Shown here piece after piece: positions 8,360 to 16,323 of a DNA stretch of 64,000 nt. The stretch lies in assembly GCA_963806015.1 (NCBI GenBank), contig CAWDWM010000002.1, positions 124,001-188,000 of the forward strand. Reading direction: 5' to 3'. A model generated the notes under the pieces. That model was given only the letters and a program-made list of their open reading frames with translations. It had not been told where the DNA came from and did not search any database. A program made the translations under genes and the position numbers. The DNA comes from JAOPZW01 sp963806015 (lineage in GTDB: Bacteria > Actinomycetota > Thermoleophilia > Solirubrobacterales > Solirubrobacteraceae). Within the stretch, counting starts at the first letter, position 1. Every line of letters starts with the position of its first letter.

Positions 8360-9340
8360 GTGACGATCGCGGACGTCGCCGACGCGGCCGGAGTGTCGGT
8401 GCCGGTGGTCTCGAAGGTCATCAACGGGCGCGCCGACGTGGCGCCGGCGACACGCGCGCGCGTCGAGCGACTGCTGCGCGAGCACGGCTACCGCCGCCGC
8501 ACGCCCTCGCGCGATCGCCGCGCCGCCCTGCTCGACGTGGTCTTCAACGAGCTCGAGAGCCCGTGGGCGATCGAGATCATACGCGGCGTCGAGGAGGTGG
8601 CGCGCGAGCACAACCTCGGCGTCGTCCTCTCCGCCCAGGAGGGCCCCGGCGCGCTCGGGCGCTCGTGGGTCGATGCCGTCGCCTCGCGGCGGACGGCCGG
8701 CGTCGTCCTCGTCGTCTCCGAGCTCACCGAGGAGCAGGCCGCGCGATTGCGGGCGCGCAGCATCCCGTTCGTCGTCGTCGATCCCGCCGGCGAGCCCGCC
8801 GCCGGGGTGCCCTCGGTGGGCGCCACCAACTGGAACGGCGGGCTCACCGCGACGCGCCACCTCCTCGAGCTGGGCCACCGACGCGTCGGGATGATCGGCG
8901 GGCCCCCGCACGTCCTGTGCAGCCGCGCGCGCGAGGACGGCTACCGCACGGCGCTGACGACGGCCGGCCTGGCGGTCGACCCGCAGCTCATCCGCCAGGG
9001 CGACTTCCATGTCCAGCGCGCCTACGAGGAGGGGCACGCGCTGCTCTCGCTGCCCGACCGGCCGACGGCGATCTTCGCCGGCAGCGACCTGCAGGCCTTC
9101 GGCCTCTACGAGGCCGCGCGCGTACTCGGGCTGCGCGTGCCCGACGACCTCAGCGTGATCGGCTTCGACGACCTGCCGATGGCGCGCTGGGCGTGGCCGC
9201 CGCTGACGACCATTCGCCAGCCGCTGACCGAGATGGCGGCGACCGCGACGCGGATCGTGCTCGGTGACGACACCCAGACGCGCGTCGAGCTGGCCACCAG
9301 CCTCGTCGTGCGCCAGAGCACGGCCGCGCTGGGCGCGTGA
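8360..9340 (+). CDS. LacI-family transcriptional regulator
   Basis: The N-terminal HTH reads VTIADVADAAGVSVPVVSKV, followed by the hinge and a periplasmic-binding-protein-like sensor domain (FNELESPWA through GFDDLPMARWAWPPLTTIRQP), the normal LacI/GalR layout. It is probably the repressor of the adjacent xylan genes, responding to a xylo- or cello-oligosaccharide. The GTG at 8360 is preferred because GGAAG lies 8 nt upstream and the HTH follows directly; an in-frame start at 8273 would add 29 residues. CGAAA half-sites 50-65 nt upstream suggest autoregulation. Its stop overlaps the GH43 start (GTGA). Confidence 0.92.
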   Translation: MTIADVADAAGVSVPVVSKVINGRADVAPATRARVERLLREHGYRRRTPSRDRRAALLDVVFNELESPWAIEIIRGVEEVAREHNLGVVLSAQEGPGALGRSWVDAVASRRTAGVVLVVSELTEEQAARLRARSIPFVVVDPAGEPAAGVPSVGATNWNGGLTATRHLLELGHRRVGMIGGPPHVLCSRAREDGYRTALTTAGLAVDPQLIRQGDFHVQRAYEEGHALLSLPDRPTAIFAGSDLQAFGLYEAARVLGLRVPDDLSVIGFDDLPMARWAWPPLTTIRQPLTEMAATATRIVLGDDTQTRVELATSLVVRQSTAALGA

Positions 9341-10818
9341 GCTCGCTGGCCAACCCGATCGTCCCGGGCTTCTTCCCCGACCCCAGCGTGTGCCGGGTCG
9401 GCGAGGACTACTACCTGGCGTGCTCGAGCTTCGAGTACTTCCCGGGGGTGCCGATCCACCACAGCACCGACCTCACGACCTGGGCGCTCGTGGGCAACGC
9501 GCTGGATCGGCCCGAGCAGCTCCCGCTCGCCGGCGCGCGCTCGTCCGGCGGTATCTACGCCCCGACCCTGCGCCATCACGACGGGCTGTTCTGGCTCGTG
9601 ACGACCAACGTCTCGGGCGCCGGACACGTCATCTACACGGCGCAGGACCCGCGCGGCCCGTGGTCTGACCCGGTCGCGGTGCACGGCGCCGTGGGCATCG
9701 ATCCCGACCTCGCCTGGGATGCGGGCGGCACCTGCTGGCTGACCTACTCCGAGCTGGGCGGCGACGGCCTCGAGGCCGTCAGCGGCCAGATCAAGCAGGT
9801 CCGCCTGGACCCGCGCGGCGGACACCCGCTGGAGGCCCCGCGCGCGCTGTGGTCGGGCACCGGCCTGCAGTTCCCCGAGGCGCCGCACCTCTACGAGATC
9901 GACGGCACGTGGTACCTGGTGATCGCCGAGGGCGGCACCGGCGCGGGCCACGCCGTCTCGATCGCGCGCGGCGTCTCGCCGTTGGGGCCCTTCGAGGGCT
10001 GCCCGCACAACCCGATCCTCAGCCACCGCAGCACGGACCACCCCGTCCAGAACACGGGCCACGCGGACCTGGTCCAGGCGCCCGACGGCTCGTGGTGGAT
10101 GGTCCTGCTCGGCGTCCGGCGCGGCGGCGCGATCCCGCCGGTCCACGTGCTCGGGCGCGAGACCTTCCTCACGCCCGTGCGCTGGGTCGACGGCTGGCCC
10201 GAGGTGGGGCAGGTGCCCATGGGGCGCCCGCGCGCGGACCCGCCTCAGCGCGACGAGTTCGAGGGGCCGCGCCTCGGTCCCGAGTGGATCTCGGTGCGCA
10301 CGCGCCCCGAGAACGCCTGGTCACTGACCGAGCGGCCCGGCTCGCTCGTCCTGCACGCCCGCGACGGCTCGATCGACACGCCCGAGCCGGCCTTCGCCGG
10401 GCGCCGCCAACAGCACCCGCGCTTCACCACGCGCGCGGCGGTCGATGCCGCCCACGGCCGTGGCGGCCTGGTGGTCCGCATCGACGAGTCGCACTTCTAC
10501 GCCGTCGAGGCGGGCGACGGCGAGGTCCGCTGCCACGCGCGCGTCGGCCCGTTCGCGCGCACCACGGCGCTTCACCCCGCGGCCAACGGTGCCGTGCTGC
10601 GCATCGATGCCGTGCCCGATCCCGCCGGCCACGGGCCGGACCTCCTGCGCCTGGGGCTCGAGGAGCACGGCGAGCACGTCGCCATCGCCGAGCTCGACGG
10701 GCGCTATCTGTCGACCGAGGTGGCGGGCGGGTTCACCGGCCGCGTGATCGGCATGTACGCGGCAGAGGGCACGGTGGCCTTCGACTGGTTCGAGTACGCC
10801 GGCTCGGACGCCGGCTGA
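9337..10818 (+). CDS. GH43 beta-xylosidase/arabinofuranosidase
   Basis: This 493-residue five-bladed propeller glycosidase removes xylose or arabinose from xylo-oligosaccharides by inversion. The GH43 start NPIVPGFFPDPSV carries the catalytic Asp, GIDPDLAWD the pKa-modulating Asp, and LVIAEGGTG the acid Glu. The second half (from about residue 300) is the beta-sandwich found in the GH43_11-type xylosidases. No signal peptide is visible, so it probably works in the cytoplasm on imported oligomers. The GTG start at 9337 overlaps the LacI stop, which ties its translation to the regulator. It ends 3 nt before the convergent CYTH gene. Confidence 0.9.
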   Translation: MSSLANPIVPGFFPDPSVCRVGEDYYLACSSFEYFPGVPIHHSTDLTTWALVGNALDRPEQLPLAGARSSGGIYAPTLRHHDGLFWLVTTNVSGAGHVIYTAQDPRGPWSDPVAVHGAVGIDPDLAWDAGGTCWLTYSELGGDGLEAVSGQIKQVRLDPRGGHPLEAPRALWSGTGLQFPEAPHLYEIDGTWYLVIAEGGTGAGHAVSIARGVSPLGPFEGCPHNPILSHRSTDHPVQNTGHADLVQAPDGSWWMVLLGVRRGGAIPPVHVLGRETFLTPVRWVDGWPEVGQVPMGRPRADPPQRDEFEGPRLGPEWISVRTRPENAWSLTERPGSLVLHARDGSIDTPEPAFAGRRQQHPRFTTRAAVDAAHGRGGLVVRIDESHFYAVEAGDGEVRCHARVGPFARTTALHPAANGAVLRIDAVPDPAGHGPDLLRLGLEEHGEHVAIAELDGRYLSTEVAGGFTGRVIGMYAAEGTVAFDWFEYAGSDAG

Positions 10819-10821
10819 GTC

Positions 10822-11283
10822 CTACGGCGCGCCGTCGCGCGCCAGCCGCTGGTTCTTGTAGCGAAGGTCCTCGGTGATGTCCGGCCCGAGCCAGTCGGGG
10901 GCCTCGTAGGCGTCGGCCGCCTCTTCGGATGCGAACTCCACCTCGGCGGTCACCAGGCCGTCGAGGTCGCCCGTGTAGACGTCCAGCTCGATGACGAGGC
11001 CGCCGTCCGCGGGGATCTCATAGCGCGTCTTCTCGATCCGCCGCCCCTCGGTGAGCGGCCACAGGCGATCGAAGCGCTCTGGCTCGATCTCGATCTCCTC
11101 CTCGACGCGCACGCGGCCCGCGCCCGACTTGACGGTCAGCCACGTGCGCTCGTCGCGGCGGCGCACGCGCACCTCGGGGCCGTCCTCGGCGATGGTCAGG
11201 TAGCCCTGCTCGATCGCGGTCGACGGCCACCGCTCGACATCCGACGGCCGCTGGGCGACGAGGAACTTGCGCTCGATCTCGAT
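10822..11283 (-). CDS. CYTH-domain protein (start codon not found)
   Basis: The family signature EIERKFLV is present, followed by EQGYLTIAEDGPEVRVRRR, TWLTVKSG and the Glu-rich strands of the CYTH/triphosphate tunnel fold (inorganic triphosphatase or adenylate-cyclase-like). About 153 residues match the usual CYTH length. No ATG, GTG or TTG occurs in frame upstream of the signature; the first in-frame start (GTG at 11172) would delete it. A rare initiator or a missing base near the C-rich run at 11301-11309 is possible. The likely activity is hydrolysis of triphosphate or thiamine triphosphate. Confidence 0.75.
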   Translation of the reverse strand: MEIERKFLVAQRPSDVERWPSTAIEQGYLTIAEDGPEVRVRRRDERTWLTVKSGAGRVRVEEEIEIEPERFDRLWPLTEGRRIEKTRYEIPADGGLVIELDVYTGDLDGLVTAEVEFASEEAADAYEAPDWLGPDITEDLRYKNQRLARDGAP

Positions 11284-11334
11284 ACCGCGAACCGTACCGG
11301 CCGGGGGGGCGGGCCGTAGGTCGAGCGGGTGCTA

Positions 11335-11399
11335 CCTGCACCTTCGCGACGGCGCTAGCGCCCCGGCAAGACGCCTGGGGACCGCACGGTAGGTGCAGG
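11335..11399 (+). ncRNA. Structured leader upstream of the MmpL gene
   Basis: A 9-bp closing stem (CCTGCACCT at 11335-11343 with AGGTGCAGG at 11391-11399) encloses three smaller hairpins: GGCG-CTAG-CGCC (11351-11362), CC-GGC-AAGAC-GCC-T-GG (11363-11378) and ACC-GCAC-GGT (11381-11390). The fold is a compact four-way junction, 66 nt before the GTG of the exporter. It matches no riboswitch consensus I can recall. It could instead be a split operator, so the RNA role is inference. Confidence 0.4.
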
Positions 11400-11464
11400 G
11401 GCCCGAAAGGAGACTGCCACTCGTCACCTACTGGCCGCCTCACCTCTCTCAAGGAGCCCCCCAA

Positions 11465-13663
11465 GTGCACACCAATACGTTCGCCGGTCGCATGGGCCGC
11501 TGGAGCGCCCAGCACCGCAAGAAGGCCATCTGGGGGTGGATCGCGTTCGTCGTGATCGCCTTCGCCCTCGGCACCATGGCCGGCACCAACGCCCCGACGC
11601 ACGACGACTACGTCGGGCAGTCCGGCCAGGCCGAAAAGCTGTTCGCCGACCATTTCGCAGAGAAGGACTCAGAGCAGGTCATGGTCCAGGCGCCCAAGGG
11701 CGGCAAGGCGACCGACGCCGCCGTCCGCGCGGCTGTTGCTCAGACCATCGCCGCCGTGTCGGGCCAGCCCGGCGTGACGAACGTCCAGTCGCCCTATGAG
11801 AAGGGCAACGAGGGCCAGGTCTCCAAGGACGGGCGCTCCGTGCTCGTCCAGTTCGACCTCAAGGGCAACACGGCCAAGACCGACGAGCTCGTCAAGCCGA
11901 CGATCACCGCCGTCGACAAGGTCAAGGCCGCGAACCCCAAGGTCTTCGTCGGGCAGTTCGGCGGCGCCAGCGTGAACAAGGCCCTCGCCGAGCAGGACGC
12001 CAAGGACTCCTCCAAGGCGCTGTCGCTCTCGCTGCCGGCCACGCTGCTCATCCTCCTGATCACCTTCGGCGCGCTCGTTGCTGCCGGAATCCCGCTGCTG
12101 CTGGGCCTCACCGCCGTGATCGGCACGCTCGGCCTCGTCGCCGGGGTCAGCCACATCGTCCCGATGGACAGCACCGTCACCGAGGTCGTCCTGCTCGTCG
12201 GCCTGGCCGTGGGCGTGGACTACTCGCTGTTCTACCTGCGTCGTGAGCGCGAGGAGCGCGCCCGGGGCGCCAGCAAGATGGAAGCGATCGAGATCGCAGC
12301 GGCCAGCTCCGGTCGCGCGGTCCTCATCGCCGGGTCCACCGTCATGGTGGCGATGGCCGGCATGTTCTTCGCCGGCCTGAGCATCTTCACCGCGCTGGGC
12401 ATCGGCGCGATCATGGTCGTCGCCGTCGCGATGATCGGGTCGGTCACCGTGCTGCCCGCCGTGCTGTCGTCGCTGGGCGATCGCGTCGAGAAGGGCCGCG
12501 TGCCCTTCCTGCATCGCCTGCGCCGCGACGAGGGCGAGGGTCGCGTCTGGGGCTGGATCCTGGGCAAGGTCCTCAAGCGCCCCGCGATCTCCGCCGCCGT
12601 GGCCACCGGCCTGCTCGTCGCGATGACGCTGCCCGCCTTCGGGATGCACACGGTCCTGAGCGGCACCGACGACTACTCGCGCAAGATGCCCGTCATGCAG
12701 GTCTATGACCGCATGCAGGCCAGCTTCCCCGGCGGCCAGATCCCGGCAGTCGTGAACATCGAGGCCACGGACGTCACCACGCCGGCGATCGCCAAGGCGA
12801 CCAAGGCACTGGGCGACAGGGCGTTCGCCACCGGCAAGATGAACGGCCCGCTGAGCGTCGAGGTCAGCCGCGACAAGCACGTCGCGTCGATCTCGATCCC
12901 GATGCAGGGCAACGGCACGGACACGGCGTCCACGGACGCGCTGGCCGCGCTGCGCGGCGGCATCGTGCACAGCACGGTCGGCTCGGCGCCCGGCGTCCAG
13001 CACGCCTACGTGACCGGCACCGCCGCGGGCACGAAGGACTTCAACGACCTCATGAAGCGCAACGCGCCGATCGTGTTCGCGTTCGTGCTGTCGCTGGCCT
13101 TCCTGCTGCTGCTGGTGACGTTCCGCTCGATCGTCATCCCGATCAAGGCGATCGCGCTGAACCTGCTGTCGGTCGGCGCCGCCTACGGGATCCTGACCTG
13201 GATCTTCCAGGACGGGCGCTTCGAGAAGCAGCTGGGCTACCACTCCAACGGTGGGATCGCGGGCTGGCTGCCGATGTTCCTGTTCGTGATCCTCTTCGGG
13301 CTCTCGATGGACTACCACGTGTTCATCCTCACCCGGGTCCGCGAGGCGTTCGATCGCGGCATGAGGACCGAGGACGCGGTCGCGCACGGCATCAAGGCCA
13401 CGGCCGGCACGGTCACGAGCGCCGCGATCGTCATGGTCGTCGTGTTCGGCATGTTCGCCACCGAGAGCGGCATCGAGATCAAGGAGCTGGGCGTCGGCCT
13501 GGCCCTGGCGATCCTGATCGACGCCACCATCGTCCGTGCGGTCCTGCTGCCCGCCACGATGAAGCTCCTGGGCAAGTGGAACTGGTACCTGCCCAGCAAG
13601 CTCAATTGGCTGCCCGAGTTCAGCCACGAGCCCAAGCTGGACGTGGCCCCGGCGCCCGCCTAG
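11465..13663 (+). CDS. MMPL/RND-family membrane transporter
   Basis: This 732-residue exporter has the MmpL arrangement: one N-terminal helix (IWGWIAFVVIAFALG), a periplasmic domain, a block of five helices, a second periplasmic domain (about residues 390-520) and a final block of helices. VGLAVGVDYSLFYLRR and FGLSMDYHVFILTRVREAF carry the paired Asp-Tyr sites used for proton coupling. Such proteins export lipids or hydrophobic compounds. The GTG at 11465 is preferred over 11393 because AAGGAG lies 8 nt upstream. A folded leader precedes it and a strong terminator follows; no partner gene is adjacent. Confidence 0.93.
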   Translation: MHTNTFAGRMGRWSAQHRKKAIWGWIAFVVIAFALGTMAGTNAPTHDDYVGQSGQAEKLFADHFAEKDSEQVMVQAPKGGKATDAAVRAAVAQTIAAVSGQPGVTNVQSPYEKGNEGQVSKDGRSVLVQFDLKGNTAKTDELVKPTITAVDKVKAANPKVFVGQFGGASVNKALAEQDAKDSSKALSLSLPATLLILLITFGALVAAGIPLLLGLTAVIGTLGLVAGVSHIVPMDSTVTEVVLLVGLAVGVDYSLFYLRREREERARGASKMEAIEIAAASSGRAVLIAGSTVMVAMAGMFFAGLSIFTALGIGAIMVVAVAMIGSVTVLPAVLSSLGDRVEKGRVPFLHRLRRDEGEGRVWGWILGKVLKRPAISAAVATGLLVAMTLPAFGMHTVLSGTDDYSRKMPVMQVYDRMQASFPGGQIPAVVNIEATDVTTPAIAKATKALGDRAFATGKMNGPLSVEVSRDKHVASISIPMQGNGTDTASTDALAALRGGIVHSTVGSAPGVQHAYVTGTAAGTKDFNDLMKRNAPIVFAFVLSLAFLLLLVTFRSIVIPIKAIALNLLSVGAAYGILTWIFQDGRFEKQLGYHSNGGIAGWLPMFLFVILFGLSMDYHVFILTRVREAFDRGMRTEDAVAHGIKATAGTVTSAAIVMVVVFGMFATESGIEIKELGVGLALAILIDATIVRAVLLPATMKLLGKWNWYLPSKLNWLPEFSHEPKLDVAPAPA

Positions 13664-13688
13664 GTCAAGCCCAACGTCACATGGTGTG

Positions 13689-13721
13689 AGAGCCCCGCGT
13701 GCCTTTGGCGCGCGGGGCTCT
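13689..13721 (+). terminator. Intrinsic terminator after the MmpL gene
   Basis: An 11-bp perfect stem (AGAGCCCCGCG and complement) with an 11-nt loop ends in CTCTTCTCG, a weak pyrimidine tail. It begins 25 nt after the transporter stop and 26 nt before the DpgC-like gene. Confidence 0.75.
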
Positions 13722-13746
13722 TCTCGCGTTCGCATAGCATCGGCAC

Positions 13747-14943
13747 GTGCTCGCAGAGAACTTCGAGGGGGCCGACCACGACGCGCGCGAGCGCTACCTG
13801 CGCGACCACGCCGATGAGCTCTACGCGGACCTGACCGACGACTACGCCACGCCGCTGCGCCTCGACGAGCTGGTCTACCGCGCCGCCGAGCGCTTCCCCG
13901 GGCTGGTCCCGACGCGCGCGGAGGTCGAGGCCGAGGCCGAGCACCTCCAGGGCGAGAAGGAGGGCGCCGAGATCGCGCAGGGGCTGCTCATCGCCCACGT
14001 CCTCGCCTCGCCGCGGGCGGGTTCGCATCTCGTCTGGGCGATGCTGCGCCCGACGGAGCTCGCGCTGGAGCGCCTCGACGAGCTGCGCACCGCGGGCGAG
14101 GTCGACCTCGGCGGCGCGCACGTGCGCCGCGACGGCGTCGCCGGGATCCTCGAGCTGCGCAACCCGCGCCACCTCAACGCCGAGGACGCGACCACGCTCG
14201 CCGCGACCGAGGCCGCCGTCGACCTCGTCCTGCTCGATCCCGAGATCGAGGTCGGCGTCTTCCGCGGCGGCGTCGTCGATCACCCGCGCTACGCGGGCCG
14301 GCGCATCTTCGGCGCCGGGATCAACCTCACGCATCTGTATCGCGGGCTGGTCCCCTTCCTCTTCTACTTCGTCCGCGACATGGGCTACGTCAACAAGCTC
14401 TACCGCGGGCTCTCGGCGCCCGAGTGGCAGCCGGGCGAGCTGCGCGACAGCGCCGAGAAGCTCTGGATCGCGGCGACGGAGACCTACGCGATCGGCGGCG
14501 CCTGCCAGCTGCTGCACGTCATGGACCACGTCATCGCCGAGCGCGGCTGCCGCCTCTACCTGCCGGCGCGCAAGGAGGGGATCATCCCCGGCGCCTCCAA
14601 CATGCGCCTGGCGCGCGCGGTCGGCGATCGCATCGCCCGGCAGGCCATCCTCTCCGGGCGCGAGTTCGAGGCGGGCGCGCCCGACGCGGACCTCCTGTGC
14701 GACGAGGTCGTCGAGCCGGGCGACATGGACACCGCGATCGAGCGGCGCATCGAGCTGCTCACGAGCTCGGGCCTGGTCAACGCCGCCGCCAACCGGCGGA
14801 TGATGCGCGTCGCCGCCGAGCCGCTGGAGGTCTTTCGCACCTACATGGCGCTCTACGCGCGCGAGCAGGCCTTCTGCCATTTCAGCCCCGCCCTGATCGC
14901 CAACCTCGAGCGCCACTGGGATGCACGCAACCGCCGTCTCTGA
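13747..14943 (+). CDS. DpgC-like cofactor-free arylacetyl-CoA dioxygenase (crotonase fold)
   Basis: This 398-residue crotonase-superfamily protein has an extra helical N-terminal domain and strong likeness to DpgC, the 3,5-dihydroxyphenylacetyl-CoA 1,2-dioxygenase. Diagnostic parts are GRRIFGAGINLTHLYRGLVP, the YVNKLYRG segment, the GGACQLLHVMDHVI region and KEGIIPGASNMRLARAVG. DpgC uses O2 without metal or flavin, converting the CoA ester to an arylglyoxylate and releasing CoA. No other Dpg genes are present; instead a PaaK-type ligase overlaps its 3' end by 23 nt, so the pair may serve catabolism of a phenylacetate. A diverged hydratase role remains possible. Confidence 0.75.
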   Translation: MLAENFEGADHDARERYLRDHADELYADLTDDYATPLRLDELVYRAAERFPGLVPTRAEVEAEAEHLQGEKEGAEIAQGLLIAHVLASPRAGSHLVWAMLRPTELALERLDELRTAGEVDLGGAHVRRDGVAGILELRNPRHLNAEDATTLAATEAAVDLVLLDPEIEVGVFRGGVVDHPRYAGRRIFGAGINLTHLYRGLVPFLFYFVRDMGYVNKLYRGLSAPEWQPGELRDSAEKLWIAATETYAIGGACQLLHVMDHVIAERGCRLYLPARKEGIIPGASNMRLARAVGDRIARQAILSGREFEAGAPDADLLCDEVVEPGDMDTAIERRIELLTSSGLVNAAANRRMMRVAAEPLEVFRTYMALYAREQAFCHFSPALIANLERHWDARNRRL

Positions 14944-16216
14944 CATCGAGCGCGCGCCGCGCGAGCGCCTGCGCGAGCTGCAGCTCGAACGCCTGCGCGC
15001 GCTGGTGGCGCGCCTGCTCGATGCGGTTCCGGTCACGCGCGAGCGCCTGCACGCCGCCGGCGTGCGCTCGGGCGAGGACGTCCGCGGCCTCCACGACCTG
15101 CGGCGCCTGCCGTTCTCGACGAAGGCCGACCTGCGCGAGAACTACCCCTTCGGCCTGCTGGCGGTGGCCCGCGAGAAGCTCGTGCGCATCCACGCCTCCA
15201 GCGGCACGGGCGGCAAGCCCACGATCGTCGGCTACACCCGTCGCGACCTGGACACCTGGACCAACGTCATGGCGCGCAGCCTGGCCACCGCCGGGGTGCG
15301 CGCCGGGATGCTGGTCCACAACGCCAACGGCTACGGGCTGTTCACCGGCGGCCTGGGCTTCCATCATGGGGCCGAGCGGCTGGGCGCGACGGTCGTCCCC
15401 GTCTCGGGCGGGTTCACCGCGCGCCAGGTCACGCTGCTGCGCGACCTCCGCGCCCAGGTGCTGTTCGCGACGCCGTCCTACGCGCTGCAGATCGGCCACG
15501 CGCTGCACGACGCCGGCCTCGGGCCCCGCGAGCTGGCGCTCGAGGTGGGCGTCTTCGGCGGCGAGCCGTGGACCCCGGCCATGGGCGAGGCGATCGAGCG
15601 CGTGCTGGGCCTGATGGCCGTGAACATGTACGGGCTCTCGGAGATCATCGGGCCCGGCGTGGCGGTCCAGTGCCTGGAGGTGAGAGAGGGCTCACACGTC
15701 AACGAGGACCACTTCCTCGCCGAGGTCGTCGATCCCGAGACCGGCGAGCCGCTGCCCGACGGCGCCGAGGGCGAGCTGGTCTTCAGCACGCTGACCAAGG
15801 AGGCGCTGCCGCTGCTGCGCTATCGCACGGGCGACATCGCCTCGCTGGATCCGGCGCCGTGCGCGTGCGGGCGCACGCTGGCCCGGATGAGCACGGTGCG
15901 CGGCCGCCGCGACGACATGCTCATCATCCGCGGCGTCAACCTCTATCCGTCGGAGATCGAGCACGTCCTGCTCGGCGTCGACGGCGCGGCGCCCCACTAC
16001 CAGCTGGTTCTCGAGCGCCCGGCGGCGCTGGACGAGCTCACCTTGCGCTGCGAGCCCGCCGCGGACGGCATCGACGGCGCCGACCTCAGCGCGCGCATCG
16101 CCCACGCGCTGCGCGAGCGCACGGGGATCAGCATCGCGGTCGAACTCCTGGACCCCGGCGCGGTGCCGCGCAGCGAGGGCAAGGCGGTCCGGGTGGTCGA
16201 CCGGCGCCCCGGCTGA
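14921..16216 (+). CDS. Phenylacetate-CoA ligase-type enzyme
   Basis: This 431-residue ANL-superfamily ligase forms an aryl-CoA from an arylacetic or benzoic acid, ATP and CoA. The phosphate loop SSGTGGKPT is at 93-101; NMYGLSEIIGPGV, YRTGDI and the RDDMLIIRGVNLYPSEIE hinge are all PaaK hallmarks. The DpgC-like gene ends 23 nt inside it, showing tight coupling and suggesting that this ligase makes the CoA ester that the dioxygenase consumes. No ring-cleavage or epoxidase paa genes are nearby, so the classical phenylacetate pathway is not indicated. Confidence 0.9.
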   Translation: MHATAVSDIERAPRERLRELQLERLRALVARLLDAVPVTRERLHAAGVRSGEDVRGLHDLRRLPFSTKADLRENYPFGLLAVAREKLVRIHASSGTGGKPTIVGYTRRDLDTWTNVMARSLATAGVRAGMLVHNANGYGLFTGGLGFHHGAERLGATVVPVSGGFTARQVTLLRDLRAQVLFATPSYALQIGHALHDAGLGPRELALEVGVFGGEPWTPAMGEAIERVLGLMAVNMYGLSEIIGPGVAVQCLEVREGSHVNEDHFLAEVVDPETGEPLPDGAEGELVFSTLTKEALPLLRYRTGDIASLDPAPCACGRTLARMSTVRGRRDDMLIIRGVNLYPSEIEHVLLGVDGAAPHYQLVLERPAALDELTLRCEPAADGIDGADLSARIAHALRERTGISIAVELLDPGAVPRSEGKAVRVVDRRPG

Positions 16217-16323
16217 CGCCTTTTCGCATACTTTCAGGCACAATAACGCTCAGATTTATGGCGCGTCGACGCTAGGACTGGCTCATACGCCACCATCCGC
16301 ACGTCGGCAGGGGAGGAGCACGA

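Noticed and set aside
11393..11464. Upstream start at 11393 for the MmpL gene
   Set aside because: It would start inside the stem of the folded leader and adds 24 residues unlike the family; GTG 11465 has AAGGAG at proper distance.
13747..16216. Part of a glycopeptide (dihydroxyphenylglycine) biosynthetic cluster
   Set aside because: DpgA, DpgB, DpgD, aminotransferase and NRPS genes are all missing from the window.
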